Positions 52,596-61,089 of a DNA stretch of 64,000 nucleotides are shown here, in pieces (the stretch's first letter is position 1; the number at the start of each line of letters is the position of its first letter). The position numbers and the translations under genes are program-made. Below the pieces are notes generated by a model that was given only the letters and a program-made list of their open reading frames with translations, was not told the DNA's origin and ran no database searches. The DNA lies in assembly GCF_001307105.1 (NCBI RefSeq), contig NZ_LGYN01000001.1, positions 558,001 through 622,000 on the forward strand. The letters are read 5' to 3'. The DNA is from Bacillus australimaris (GTDB taxonomy: Bacteria; Bacillota; Bacilli; Bacillales; Bacillaceae).

Positions 52596-54097
52596 AGAAG
52601 AACCTCTTTCGCGATTCTCTTACGGTCAACCTTCCCGTTTGGCGTCATGTACAGCTGCTCAAGATAGACAAACTTCCTTGGAATCATGTACGCTGGCAGT
52701 GAATCTGCCATTTCTTTCTTAATCGCACTTGTCAGCTGATATTCTTTTTCAAAAGAATGCGCTGCTGGGACAATCGCTGCAATCAAGTACTCCACATGAC
52801 CGTTAGGCTGGAACGGCACAATCACACAAGCATTGACATAGGTTGTCTCGCTCACATGATATTCAATTTCTTCAAGCTCCATCCGGTATCCATGCAGCTT
52901 AATTTGATAGTCCAGACGGCCATGGCACGTAATTAATCCATCCTGCGCCACACCTGCGTCACCTGTACGGTAAGCAGGGCGTCCTTCATATTCAAAGAAC
53001 ACTTTATCCGTTAGAGCTTGTTCACCTAAGTAGCCTCTCGTGACGCTTGGCCCCACGATGACAATTTCGCCTTTCTCACCATCAGGAAGTGTCTTGCCTT
53101 CTTCATCTAAAATGACGATATCTGTATCAGGTTTGGCATAGCCGACTGGTAAAGAATCGTGCTCATCAAGAACCGCCTGCGTGACTTCAATAGAAGTGAT
53201 CGCAACAGTTGCTTCAGTTGGACCATACGTATTAAAGACCTGTGCCTTTGGAAAACGCTCAAGGAGTGCACTTGCTACAGCTACAGGAAGCGCCTCACCG
53301 CAGAACAAGAAAACTTTCAGCTCTGGTAAAAGCTCCCCTGTAAAGGAAGGGTCCATTAAGCACATTTGCACAAAGGAAGGTGTAGATGTCCACACTTCAA
53401 CGTCAGATTGACCAAGTGCTGCAAACATATCCTTCGGCTTATTCACGAGATCTTTCACTAAACAGTAAAGCGTGCCGCCTGATTGAAGGGCTGGATAGAT
53501 ATCCATCACTGATAAGTCAAAAGAAAATGGCGCTTGGTTTAAGAACGTGCGCCCCTCACCAATTGGAAAGTCGCGGCACATCCATTCTGTAAAGCTTTCG
53601 AGATTATTGGCTGTTACTTGAACGCCTTTAGGTTTCCCGGTACTACCAGACGTATAAATGATATAAAAGACGTCATCCTGTTGAACCCACTGCGAGGATG
53701 GCGGTGCTTCTTTTTCAAGAGCTAAAAGCGATGCCGCACTCTTCACTTCAATGTGTTCTTCTACATTTAGTAAATTCTGTTCGTTTGCACAAATCAATAG
53801 ACTGGCTTTTGAGCTTTCAATAATTGAGACGATACGCTCAGCAGGGATTGAGATGTCAACCGGTATATACGGTCTGCCTGATTTCACACTGCCTAAGAAA
53901 GAAATCAGCATCTCTGGCTCCATATGACCGTATACAATGACAGGTGCACTGCCTGTTGCGACTGCATCAATCGCACCAGCCATTTGGTCTGATAAATGCC
54001 AAAGCTCATCATATGTGATCGAAGCATGTTGAGAAACAAATGCTGGCTGTGTCGGTTTCGTTTGCTGGTATTCATGAATCGTGTGTAATAGTTTCAT
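52592..54097 (-). CDS. dltA: D-alanine--carrier ligase DltA
   Basis: 501 residues, adenylate-forming enzyme. [15 protein letters not shown] (P-loop), [17 protein letters not shown] and the C-terminal Lys in TPNGKVDRK are intact. It activates D-alanine with ATP and loads DltC. It lies 14 bases after dltX, with GGAG at 8 bases. Confidence 0.97.
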   Translation of the reverse strand: MKLLHTIHEYQQTKPTQPAFVSQHASITYDELWHLSDQMAGAIDAVATGSAPVIVYGHMEPEMLISFLGSVKSGRPYIPVDISIPAERIVSIIESSKASLLICANEQNLLNVEEHIEVKSAASLLALEKEAPPSSQWVQQDDVFYIIYTSGSTGKPKGVQVTANNLESFTEWMCRDFPIGEGRTFLNQAPFSFDLSVMDIYPALQSGGTLYCLVKDLVNKPKDMFAALGQSDVEVWTSTPSFVQMCLMDPSFTGELLPELKVFLFCGEALPVAVASALLERFPKAQVFNTYGPTEATVAITSIEVTQAVLDEHDSLPVGYAKPDTDIVILDEEGKTLPDGEKGEIVIVGPSVTRGYLGEQALTDKVFFEYEGRPAYRTGDAGVAQDGLITCHGRLDYQIKLHGYRMELEEIEYHVSETTYVNACVIVPFQPNGHVEYLIAAIVPAAHSFEKEYQLTSAIKKEMADSLPAYMIPRKFVYLEQLYMTPNGKVDRKRIAKEVLL

Positions 54098-54111
54098 AGT
54101 TTAATCTCCAA

Positions 54112-54255
54112 TTAAAAATCGTTGTAAATGAATGATCCCGTATTTGCTGTATGGAATCCGTAAATAAAGAACAATAATAGCAAAATAAGTAAGTAAAAAC
54201 TTGTATATCCTATCCATTTTACAGACTTATTTTCTGATAGCTTTTTGAATAGCAT
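54112..54255 (-). CDS. dltX: DltX, small membrane protein of the dlt operon
   Basis: 47 residues: a short basic N-terminus, one membrane helix (about 17-33, FYLLILLLLFFIYGF) and the conserved C-terminal FIYNDF that defines DltX. AAAGAGG sits 8 bases before the ATG. It is the first gene of dltXABCD and is thought to join DltB, DltD and teichoic-acid modification. It is short enough to be missed by usual size limits. Confidence 0.93.
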   Translation of the reverse strand: MLFKKLSENKSVKWIGYTSFYLLILLLLFFIYGFHTANTGSFIYNDF

Positions 54256-54288
54256 ATTGATAACCTCTTTTCTTTTGACACTTATAGA

Positions 54289-54315
54289 GACGCATGGATC
54301 ATCAAAAGAGTTTCA
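54289..54315 (-). promoter_or_regulatory. ECF-sigma promoter of dltXABCD
   Basis: On the minus strand TGAAAC, a 17-base spacer and CGTC. This is the form used by the envelope-stress sigma factors (sigma-X/M/V class), and the B. subtilis dlt operon is known to depend on sigma-X. It lies about 35 bases before dltX. I see no sigma-A promoter of similar quality in 54256-54477. Confidence 0.8.
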
Positions 54316-54477
54316 TATCAAATCATAAAAATTTTAAGAAAAGATAAAAAAAAGATGTCGAATTGATGAACATGTCATTAGGCAAAGCTGTCTTATTGTA
54401 ACAAAGATTTAATATATTTGAAATGAAATCCAAGCTTAAATTTGCCTTAAAATTGGTGAAAGCTGTCGAACAAATGC

Positions 54478-54508
54478 AAAAGCCACCTAGTCAGCCTAGA
54501 TGGCTTCG
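54478..54508 (-). terminator. Terminator of the kelch gene
   Basis: On the minus strand AAGCCATCTA pairs with TAGGTGGCTT (one G-U) around a 7-base loop, then TTTTGC. It lies 8 bases past the stop. Confidence 0.7.
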
Positions 54509-54515
54509 ATCTCAA

Positions 54516-55775
54516 TTACTTCTTATATTTATTGACTTCGAACATGAGAATGTTTTTAAACACTACATAATCCTTTTTACTTTCAAATGGACCTTTGTTA
54601 TTGTCATGCTCGTCAATTTCATAAAAACCTGGTCCTTCTCCCGCATCACGCTTCTTGTACCAGGATAGGAAGGCATTGACTTCTTTCATTGAAAGGTCAT
54701 ACTCTTTCTGCAAGCCGTTGACCATTGTGATGATGAGGAGAGCATCGCCATCTTCATCTGTTCCATCGTCTTTAGGCGGTGTTGTTGGTTCTGGGTCTTT
54801 GTCGCCGGGGGTTTCGGTGTTGTTTTCTTGAGGTAATGCGTCTCTTAGAGAAATAGATAAGACTGATTTAAATTTTTCTTTTGCATTAGGCATATCACCA
54901 TTTGTGTTTTCTTCTCCTCCAATGATATAAAGATTATCATTGACAATTGCAGCGGAATGTCCCTTTCTATAAAAGGTTTTAGGTGTTTGAACGCTATAAC
55001 TTGTCCCTAAAATTACATCGCGTACCGATAATCTAGCAGTTCCGCCTGTAAGCAAAACTTTACTATTGTAAACAGCAGTCGCATAATACCCTGCTGACCA
55101 TCCACCTTGCTTTTTAATCCATGTATCCGTATCAGGATCGTATTCACCGATCATTTTATTTAAAGACTCAGTTCCCCCAGATAAATATAACTTTCCATCT
55201 ATCTCATTTAATGTTCCGGCAGTCACAATATAATCTAAAGAACTTTTCTTTTCCCATTTTTTCGTTTCCGGATCATAGCTGTATGTTTTCATTTGATAGT
55301 TACCTTCTTTTGCGACAACAAAAATCTTTCCTTTTACACTGCTCGCATATATTCTATATGGGGAAACTTTTTTTTCCAGCGGAATATCTTCAAGCTTCTC
55401 CCAAGAATCATTTTTAGTATTATAAACTTCAACTGTCTCCACAACTCCATCTGTAGACATTCCACCAATGACATATATCTGGTCATTTAGAATCGCCGTA
55501 GCCGCCCCATATCTAGGGGTTGGCATTGATGTTTTACTTGACCATTCATTTTTCTGCGGATCATAAACATAAGTTTGATCTGCACCTTGCAGTCGCCCTG
55601 GACCCCGACCACCTATTACATATATTTTGCCATCAACTACTCCACTACTAGCACCAACACGTGCCTCTGGCAAATCTGCTTGTTCTTTCCATTCTACTGT
55701 TTCCGCTTTTACTGAATGTAACGGATAAAATAATGACGTAATTAATAGGAAGAATATTAAGCTTAATTTTTTCAA
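54516..55775 (-). CDS. Secreted kelch-repeat protein
   Basis: 419 residues from TTG at 55775, 8 bases after AAGGAG (a GTG nine bases upstream overlaps that site). A signal peptide (KKLSLIFFLLITSLFYPLHSVKA) precedes about six kelch blades (YVIGGRGPG, VIGGMSTDG, YLSGGTES, LLTGGTARL, YIIGGEENT). A Pro/Asp/Thr-rich linker (about 325-345) leads to a C-terminal domain of about 70 residues (LLIITMVNGLQKEYDLS..., ending KYKK) of unknown role. The protein is probably exported; kelch propellers usually bind proteins or sugars. Its ligand is unknown. Confidence 0.85.
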   Translation of the reverse strand: MKKLSLIFFLLITSLFYPLHSVKAETVEWKEQADLPEARVGASSGVVDGKIYVIGGRGPGRLQGADQTYVYDPQKNEWSSKTSMPTPRYGAATAILNDQIYVIGGMSTDGVVETVEVYNTKNDSWEKLEDIPLEKKVSPYRIYASSVKGKIFVVAKEGNYQMKTYSYDPETKKWEKKSSLDYIVTAGTLNEIDGKLYLSGGTESLNKMIGEYDPDTDTWIKKQGGWSAGYYATAVYNSKVLLTGGTARLSVRDVILGTSYSVQTPKTFYRKGHSAAIVNDNLYIIGGEENTNGDMPNAKEKFKSVLSISLRDALPQENNTETPGDKDPEPTTPPKDDGTDEDGDALLIITMVNGLQKEYDLSMKEVNAFLSWYKKRDAGEGPGFYEIDEHDNNKGPFESKKDYVVFKNILMFEVNKYKK

Positions 55776-55784
55776 GAAAATCAC

Positions 55785-55980
55785 TCCTTAAAATTGTTTA
55801 CCCAACATTTATCGGTTTTTTAATGACTTTCTTCATACTTTTGTTATATTTTTAATAATTTAACACTATATCATCTAATGCCGCTTCACTAACCGTTCAT
55901 CTATTTTGGAGAAAAAATTATTCTCTCTTTTGAATATTTACCCTTTGCGATTAGTAAAAATAAAATGGATTGTTAATTAA
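55785..55980 (-). promoter_or_regulatory. Upstream region of the kelch gene
   Basis: AT-rich, no reading frame of note. On the minus strand TGATATAGT (55865-55873) is a possible extended -10, about 90 bases before the start; the -35 is weak. Confidence 0.35.
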
Positions 55981-56010
55981 AAAACGCCCTTCCAATGAAG
56001 GGCTGTGTTA
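55981..56010 (-). terminator. Terminator of the small membrane-gene remnant
   Basis: GCCCTTC / GAAGGGC with a 4-base loop and a minus-strand T-run, just past the stop of the reading frame at 56011. Confidence 0.65.
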
Positions 56011-56177
56011 TTAACTACTTTCTTTTGAGTATTTCTTAATCAATGCTTCGCTAATCCTGCTTACGATATAGATCGAAAATGCTAAAACCAGCATCAACGG
56101 AAACATGCTTAAACGATCATCTGCAACATATACAATGCTCCCCACAATGATAGCGTTAATAAATGCTTCACCGCCAT
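56011..56177 (-). pseudogene. Small membrane protein, probably frameshifted
   Basis: From an ATG at 56177 (after AAAGGGG) the frame closes after about 22 codons. The next frame, from base ~56165, runs EAFINAIIVGSIVYVADD and on to KKYSKESS, with two hydrophobic stretches (MLVLAFSIYIV) and its own terminator. One inserted or lost base near codon 4 would restore a 55-residue protein. A GTG at 56145 could start an intact 44-residue version. I do not recognise the family. Confidence 0.45.
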
Positions 56178-56297
56178 TTCACCCCTTTGTAACAATCATA
56201 TACATTTTATTACACAAAAGGTTTAATTGAAATAATTCCCATATAATCAGCAAGTTTCGTTTGTCCGCTCTTAAAGTAGACAGCTATTCCCTTTATG

Positions 56298-56326
56298 TTG
56301 TTCGGACAATTTCCATATGTTAAAAT
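56298..56326 (+). promoter_or_regulatory. Sigma-A promoter of the small gene at 56370
   Basis: TTGTTC, a 17-base spacer and TAAAAT with an upstream TG, about 45 bases before the GTG start. Nothing else is seen in 56178-56297. Confidence 0.65.
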
Positions 56327-56369
56327 CAACTAAAATACCTATTTAATGGATCAACCAGGAGGTCATTAA

Positions 56370-56558
56370 GTGACACAGCAAAGCACGCCATCAAAAATGT
56401 TATTAATTACTTTACCCGGCGCTATTATTGCCCTTGTGATGACCTTGGGGAAAATTGATACACCTGTAACAAATGTTTTATTTTATATTGTGGCTTTCAG
56501 TGTGATGGGTTTAGTTGTTTCAAGCTTATTAAAAGACTTCAGAAAAAAGAAAAATTAA
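56370..56558 (+). CDS. Small two-helix membrane protein, unknown
   Basis: 62 residues from GTG, 7 bases after AGGAGG. Two membrane helices (MLLITLPGAIIALVMTLG and VLFYIVAFSVMGLVVSSLL) and a basic tail (KDFRKKKN). A promoter and a terminator bracket it, so it is a single-gene transcript. I do not recognise it. Confidence 0.75.
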   Translation: MTQQSTPSKMLLITLPGAIIALVMTLGKIDTPVTNVLFYIVAFSVMGLVVSSLLKDFRKKKN

Positions 56559-56569
56559 CTCCTCATCTT

Positions 56570-56601
56570 GGGAGCTGTCGTTTATGCAGCTCCCTTTCTT
56601 T
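56570..56601 (+). terminator. Terminator after the small membrane gene
   Basis: GGGAGCTG / CAGCTCCC, 8-bp stem with a 9-base loop, then TTTCTTT. Confidence 0.75.
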
Positions 56602-56603
56602 AT

Positions 56604-56822
56604 GTGGACGCTCTCAAAATTCGAAATGAAAGCAAAAACATTTTGAATGAAAAAGAATTAGAGAAATCAAAATAGGTGCCAGTGAAGTGAGAAAACATTA
56701 AAAAACACGCACACCCATTTAGCACTTCCAAAAACCTTAAACAACTTGCACAAACAGAAGAAGCCATTAACACCATGATGGAAACAGTCAAAGCAATTGC
56801 TACGAGTACTAACAGAAAGTAA
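56604..56822 (+). pseudogene. Fragments of a helical gene upstream of the LXG toxin
   Basis: Two short open stretches in different frames are seen: VDALKIRNESKNILN... (near 56606-56677) and NLKQLAQTEEAINTMMETVK... ending at 56822. Both look helical and polar, like the small LXG-associated partner proteins that usually precede LXG genes. Stops and frame changes suggest a decayed partner gene. The resemblance is only general. Confidence 0.35.
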
Positions 56823-56833
56823 AGGAGAACGGA

Positions 56834-58390
56834 ATGAAAACCCTTGATGCCTTTGAGTTGAAGAATGGAATTGACCAAACGCTGAACAAGTTAAAGCAGC
56901 AATCACAGAATGTTAAGTCCCTAGAAAAACAAATCAATCAAATCATCTCCTTAGATGGCGCATTAAAGGGAGAAGCTGGACAAGCGATAAAAGATTTTTA
57001 TATGGAGTGTCACATTCCTTTTTTGCAATTCTTTCAGATCGTCATTGAAGAATACAGTGGTGTGCTAAAAAAGACAAAACAGGCACTTCATGCGTTTGAA
57101 TCAAACCCGAATGGTTTTATCTCTCAATCATTCATTGAACACGAGCTTGACCAAGGGTTAAAAAAAGCCGAACGGACCATTTCTGATATTGTATCCGATG
57201 TGAATCAAGCCCTCAGCAGGGTAAGCCATATTGAGCATTTGCCTCATGTAGATGAATCTGCTTTTCAACAAAGCTATCAAAAAGCATGGCTTGAGACGTC
57301 CAAAACCATCGGACTACTTCATGCATTTGACAGAGAACAAACAGGTGCTCTAAATGAAACAAAAAGTTCCCTTTATACAATGAAGCAATACATAGATACT
57401 TTAAGCAAGATGTTCACTGGCCCGAAAATTGAAATTACCAGTTATCAAAAAGGCACTATCTTCAAAGCTGGAAAGGAAGAAAAAATCAGCAGCAACATCA
57501 GCGGATTGAATGAAAAAATAGACAACCCTAAAGAAGCCCCAATGATGATCATGCTGAAGAAGCTGAATGATAAAGAGAGATCAAATGTGGATACGATTTT
57601 AAATAGGAAACCGTCTAATAAAATCAATCCAAACGCCGTGTTCGTAAATGGAAAAGTATATAATACAAATGAAAAGATTGACTTCGCAAACGCCAAAACA
57701 GTTGAAGTTATTCGAGATGGAATGCTATATCGGTTACGAATATCGGATCAAAACAAAGTGAATATTGAAAGCATCACAAAGATTTCTGATGTGAAAACGG
57801 GTGAACAAACCTCAAACATCTTAAATACAGCGGTTGAATTTACAGGAATAAATGATGCCATTCGAGTCATCACAGGGAGAGACCCTGTCACAGGTGACAA
57901 AGTCGCTGAAATGGACCGTCTAGAATCAAGCATGTACATGATACCAGGAGCTAAAATCGCTAAAGTTGGAAAATATGTTTTTAAAAAAATGAAAGGAGAG
58001 AAAGTAGCCAAGAAGATTGTTAAAACTCCTTCCTTCGGCAAACACTCTGTACCAAAAGGTCCGTATCGTGAAGTAAATGGTTTCCCTGTAAAAGTAAAAC
58101 CAGGCGCTCAAGAGAAACATATTCCTGATGCACCTAACTATAAACAGGAGATAGCTAATGGAAAGAAAAAAAGCATCTTTTACGGGGACAATAAAAAAGC
58201 CCAAGAATTGCTTGATAAATATGCTGGTACAGGACACATCCCATCAAAAGGAAGAGAAGTTGTTAAATTTGATCACAAAATAGGTAAAGTATATGAATTA
58301 GAAACTGGAAAATATATAGAAACCAATAGAGGAACAATACATTACTCAAAAGATGGTGCTCACATAGTTCCAACAAAACCAATACCATAA
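56834..58390 (+). CDS. LXG-domain polymorphic toxin with Ntox50-type tip
   Basis: 518 residues. An N-terminal LXG domain (about 1-205, helical; MKTLDAFELKNGIDQTLNKL at the start) targets the protein to the type VII (Esx/Yuk) export system. A pre-toxin segment with FTGINDAIRVITGRDPVTGDK lies at about 330-385. The C-terminal about 90 residues (KHIPDAPNYKQEIANGKKKS, YGDNKKAQELLDKYAGTGH, then ETNRGTIHYSKDGAHIVP) match the polymorphic toxin type 50 domain, a predicted RNase. AAAGGAG precedes the ATG. The next gene, 16 bases on, should be its immunity protein. Toxicity is inferred from family. Confidence 0.85.
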   Translation: MKTLDAFELKNGIDQTLNKLKQQSQNVKSLEKQINQIISLDGALKGEAGQAIKDFYMECHIPFLQFFQIVIEEYSGVLKKTKQALHAFESNPNGFISQSFIEHELDQGLKKAERTISDIVSDVNQALSRVSHIEHLPHVDESAFQQSYQKAWLETSKTIGLLHAFDREQTGALNETKSSLYTMKQYIDTLSKMFTGPKIEITSYQKGTIFKAGKEEKISSNISGLNEKIDNPKEAPMMIMLKKLNDKERSNVDTILNRKPSNKINPNAVFVNGKVYNTNEKIDFANAKTVEVIRDGMLYRLRISDQNKVNIESITKISDVKTGEQTSNILNTAVEFTGINDAIRVITGRDPVTGDKVAEMDRLESSMYMIPGAKIAKVGKYVFKKMKGEKVAKKIVKTPSFGKHSVPKGPYREVNGFPVKVKPGAQEKHIPDAPNYKQEIANGKKKSIFYGDNKKAQELLDKYAGTGHIPSKGREVVKFDHKIGKVYELETGKYIETNRGTIHYSKDGAHIVPTKPIP

Positions 58391-58406
58391 AAAAGGATTG
58401 ATACTC

Positions 58407-58745
58407 TTGGGATATAACTCTTTAATCAAAATATTAAATAAATATGGTGCCAACGAATTGCGATTAGAGTGGAAAAACGGATTACAGATTATTGGAAAAC
58501 CAGATGCACTCTATGAAACAGATAATGGGCTAGAAGACGATGATATAAATTATACAGAATATTACGCAGTTGCCTTTATTGTCAAGGATATCATTGCCCA
58601 ACCTACTCATAATGAAGGAAGAGTATGTGATTGGGTAATACAAGAAGGAAATTCTTATGTGGAAATTTCCCTTTATGATGATCCACCTAAGGCTGTATAT
58701 TTAGCAGACGGTCAAAAATTATGGGAATTGGACAGCGATGAATAA
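58407..58745 (+). CDS. Probable immunity protein for the LXG toxin
   Basis: 112 residues from the TTG at 58407, 9 bases after AAAGGA; a TTG at 58398 overlaps that site. The protein is acidic (LEDDDINYTEYYAV, LWELDSDE), soluble and without recognised motifs. Its place directly after the toxin, small size and acidic character are what an immunity partner shows. The family is not recognised by me. Confidence 0.7.
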   Translation: MGYNSLIKILNKYGANELRLEWKNGLQIIGKPDALYETDNGLEDDDINYTEYYAVAFIVKDIIAQPTHNEGRVCDWVIQEGNSYVEISLYDDPPKAVYLADGQKLWELDSDE

Positions 58746-58750
58746 CAATG

Positions 58751-58784
58751 AAAAGCCCCTCCGTGTCGGAAGGGCTTTCTTTTA
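58751..58784. terminator. Terminator of the toxin-immunity pair
   Basis: AAAGCCC-TCCG / CGGA-GGGCTTT stem with a 3-base loop and T-tail, 6 bases past the immunity stop. It also faces the remnant on the other strand. Confidence 0.8.
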
Positions 58785-58995
58785 CTTCCGCTTTACTTCA
58801 ACATACTTTGAAGTAACTGTAATATAATGGCCTGATTTCAGCTTGTACATTTTTGCCTCATTGACTGTAACGATCTATCAATCATGAATGCTCCACCCGA
58901 CTTTACTTTTTTGTGCTTTGCTGACCAGCTCGGCTTATCGTAGATACATATCGCTATTCAGCTTCATCACAGCCATTTTAACACCCTCTGGTGAC
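58782..58995 (-). pseudogene. Remnant of a wall-binding (SH3-like) protein tail
   Basis: Reading the minus strand with frame changes gives KMAVMKLNSDMY, then KPSWSAKHKKVKSGGAFMID, then EAKMYKLKSGHYITVTSKY and VEVKRK before a stop at 58782. The pieces line up as one coherent C-terminal repeat of the type found in Bacillus cell-wall hydrolases and endolysins. At least two frameshifts and the missing N-terminus show decay. The parent family is a guess. Confidence 0.45.
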
Positions 58996-59085
58996 ATTTT
59001 TTTAGTTGCTGTTTCTGACGATGACGATTCCTTTTTCTTTTTAATCAAAAAGCATCCGCGAGCCTTATCGGATATCCCTCGGCAG

Positions 59086-59400
59086 TCATTTAACTTGCTT
59101 ATATTCCTTAACCTTGCGATAGAATGCAGCCTGAGTCATGTTTGATTTGTTCATAACTTCAACTGCAGTGATATTTCCTGCTTTCCATTCCTTATAAGCC
59201 TGCTCAAGTTTTAGGTCTTCCAAGATGTTTAACCCTGTGCCTTTGCTGAAGCAATGCCCTCAGCTGGACGAGTCTTAATTTAGTTCTCTCTTCTTCTCCT
59301 TCGCCTTCATACATTTCTCGACTTCCGATAAATTGGTCTGCAACTTTTATTACATCCCAACCTTGATTGCAACGTAATACGTTGAATTACTTGTTTTTGA
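59086..59400 (-). pseudogene. Remnant of a serine resolvase/invertase
   Basis: In shifting minus-strand frames: NQGWDVIKVADQFIG, then AEGIASAKAQG, KHLGRPK, and KEWKAGNITAVEVMNKSNMT plus QAAFYRKVKEYKQVK to a stop at 59086. KHLGRPK and the helix-turn-helix TAVEVMN...AAFYRKV are the DNA-binding end of serine recombinases. The catalytic N-terminal domain is missing or scrambled. The rest of 58746-59536 shows no intact gene. Confidence 0.6.
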
Positions 59401-59536
59401 ACATGTTCATTCCAACCTACTCATGAAAGCTTACTGAAATAAATAACTCCTTCACAAGTTTATTCATTATTAATACTTGGATTAGCAGTAAACAACATAA
59501 ACATTAAAGGGAATGTGTACAATTGGAGGGAGTTAA

Positions 59537-60517
59537 ATGACACAAGAATCTAATGAGCGTAAGTTGCAACAAATAAAACAAATGCAACAGATGTTTCTAG
59601 AGAAAATGAAAACTCAACCTTATCCCATGTACCCTAATTACGGAAAAATCACACGCTATGAAGAAATCCCGATTAATTTACCTGAACAACGTCAACTTCG
59701 TCATCCGGGTGTAGAAGGTTTAATGGTACCACTTCCAATTATTGAAAATACAAATTACAAAGGGAGTGGTAAGTTAGCGGGAAAAGTTGCTCTTATTACA
59801 GGAGGGGATAGTGGTATTGGTGCAGCAGTAGCCATTGCCTTCGCAAAGGAAAGCGCTGACGTTGCGATTGCATACTTAGATGAACATGAAGATGCTAATA
59901 GAACAAAAGCAAGAATCGAAGAACTCGGGCAACGTTGTTTATTGATGCCAGGAGACTTGCGAGATAAAAGGCAATGTATCACCATTGTAGAGAAAACAGT
60001 AAAAACCTTCGGACGTCTAGATGTTCTATGTAACCACGTTGGTATCCAATTTCAACAACCAAGCCTTCTTGACATTACAGACGAACAATTTGATGACACC
60101 TTTAAAGTCAACATATACTCACATTTTTACACAACCAGAGCAGCGCTTCCTTACTTAAAACCAGGCAGTTCTATTATCGGTACTTCTTCAGTTGTAACGT
60201 ATGTAGGTGAGCAACAAATGATTGATTATACAGCCACAAAGGGTGCAATTGTTGGTTGGACACGTGCTTTGGCTAAAAATGTTGTCAAACAAGGAATTCG
60301 TGTAAACGCCGTTGCTCCAGGTCGAATCTGGACGCCACTAATTGCAGCAAGCTTCTCGTCAGACCAAGTGGCTGTATATGGAGCATTTAACCCAATGGAA
60401 CGAGTTGCACATCCATTTGAACTCGCACCAACATTTGTTTATCTAGCTTCTGATGATTCACGTTTTGTTACAGGTCAAGTGTTGCATGTTGACGGTGGGG
60501 AATCCACACATTCCTAA
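59537..60517 (+). CDS. Short-chain dehydrogenase/reductase (YhdF/YdaD-like)
   Basis: 326 residues. The NAD(P)-binding [12 protein letters not shown] lies near residue 90; catalytic Ser in GTSSVV and Tyr-Lys in YTATKGA follow; [12 protein letters not shown] ends the fold. The usual NNAG is NHVG here. This subgroup (GsiB-neighbour YdaD, YhdF, YhxC/D) contains general-stress oxidoreductases of unknown substrate. The N-terminal 80 residues are longer than usual and begin with a Gln/Met-rich helix and [17 protein letters not shown] precedes the ATG. Bases 59401-59536 show no clear promoter. Confidence 0.88.
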   Translation: MTQESNERKLQQIKQMQQMFLEKMKTQPYPMYPNYGKITRYEEIPINLPEQRQLRHPGVEGLMVPLPIIENTNYKGSGKLAGKVALITGGDSGIGAAVAIAFAKESADVAIAYLDEHEDANRTKARIEELGQRCLLMPGDLRDKRQCITIVEKTVKTFGRLDVLCNHVGIQFQQPSLLDITDEQFDDTFKVNIYSHFYTTRAALPYLKPGSSIIGTSSVVTYVGEQQMIDYTATKGAIVGWTRALAKNVVKQGIRVNAVAPGRIWTPLIAASFSSDQVAVYGAFNPMERVAHPFELAPTFVYLASDDSRFVTGQVLHVDGGESTHS

Positions 60518-60535
60518 TATAAGGAGGTCATTGGA

Positions 60536-60700
60536 TTGAGATATGAATTTAATCCAGAAGTAGAGTTATTACTTGTAAACCATTCAATGAAAAAAGTTAC
60601 TATGGTTTATATTGAGGATTCATGGCTAATGTCTGAAATTGGGCGTAGACCGCCTTATTATTGCTACCCAAATTACGAACTGAATTATCCAATCATTTAA
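60536..60700 (+). CDS. 54-residue protein coupled to the SDR gene, unknown
   Basis: A TTG start 8 bases after a perfect AAGGAGG, 18 bases past the SDR stop. The product has a charged first half (MRYEFNPEVELLLVNHSMKK) and an aromatic, proline-rich tail (RRPPYYCYPNYELNYPII). The tail PYYCYPNY resembles PYPMYPNYG in the SDR N-terminus. The strong ribosome-binding site and spacing make it a likely real gene, below usual size limits. I know no family. Confidence 0.6.
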   Translation: MRYEFNPEVELLLVNHSMKKVTMVYIEDSWLMSEIGRRPPYYCYPNYELNYPII

Positions 60701-60836
60701 ATAAATCGCAGTTATTCAGGTACGTTTAGGGTATACAAAATTTGATAAAAAAATAGGGAACGGAAATACTTAAAAATAAATCTGCTCCCAAGACCCTAAT
60801 TTGAAGCGAGAAACGAACTTACATTCCAACAAACAA

Positions 60837-60878
60837 AAAAAGCCTGAAACCCTTTATAATAAAGGGTTTCAGGCTTTT
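60837..60878. terminator. Strong bidirectional terminator beside tRNA-Arg
   Basis: AAAAGCCTGAAACCCTTTA pairs with the mirrored arm ending in CAGGCTTTT: an 18-bp stem with a 4-5 base loop, A-run and T-run flanks. It ends the tRNA (minus) and the SDR message (plus). Bases 60701-60836 are AT-rich without a gene. Confidence 0.85.
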
Positions 60879-60887
60879 AATATAGTA

Positions 60888-60961
<74 letters not shown>

Positions 60962-61055
60962 ATGTTGTTATGTAGTGTGCTTTGGTATATTACCTCAGCG
61001 ACAAGATTTATTATATTACTATTGTTCTTTAAAGTCAACGGTTTTTCGAAAGTTT

Positions 61056-61089
61056 TTTCATAAGGGGCAAATGCTGCACCCTTATGAAA
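61056..61089 (-). terminator. Terminator of the rph-rdgB-ysnB unit
   Basis: TTTCATAAGGG / CCCTTATGAAA, 11-bp stem with an inner GCA/TGC pair, overlapping the ysnB stop; minus-strand T-run follows. Confidence 0.75.

Noticed and set aside
56600-56906. Two overlapping minus-strand frames (hydrophobic, Phe/Cys-rich)
   Set aside because: They are the complement of the helical fragments and LXG start; no ribosome-binding site and atypical composition.
58888-59145. Plus-strand frame of 85 codons
   Set aside because: It is antisense to the wall-binding and resolvase remnants, which give coherent protein pieces on the other strand.
59500-59530. Sigma-B promoter (GGGAAT) before the SDR gene
   Set aside because: The -35 half matches only 3 of 6 bases and the start would fall in the ribosome-binding site.
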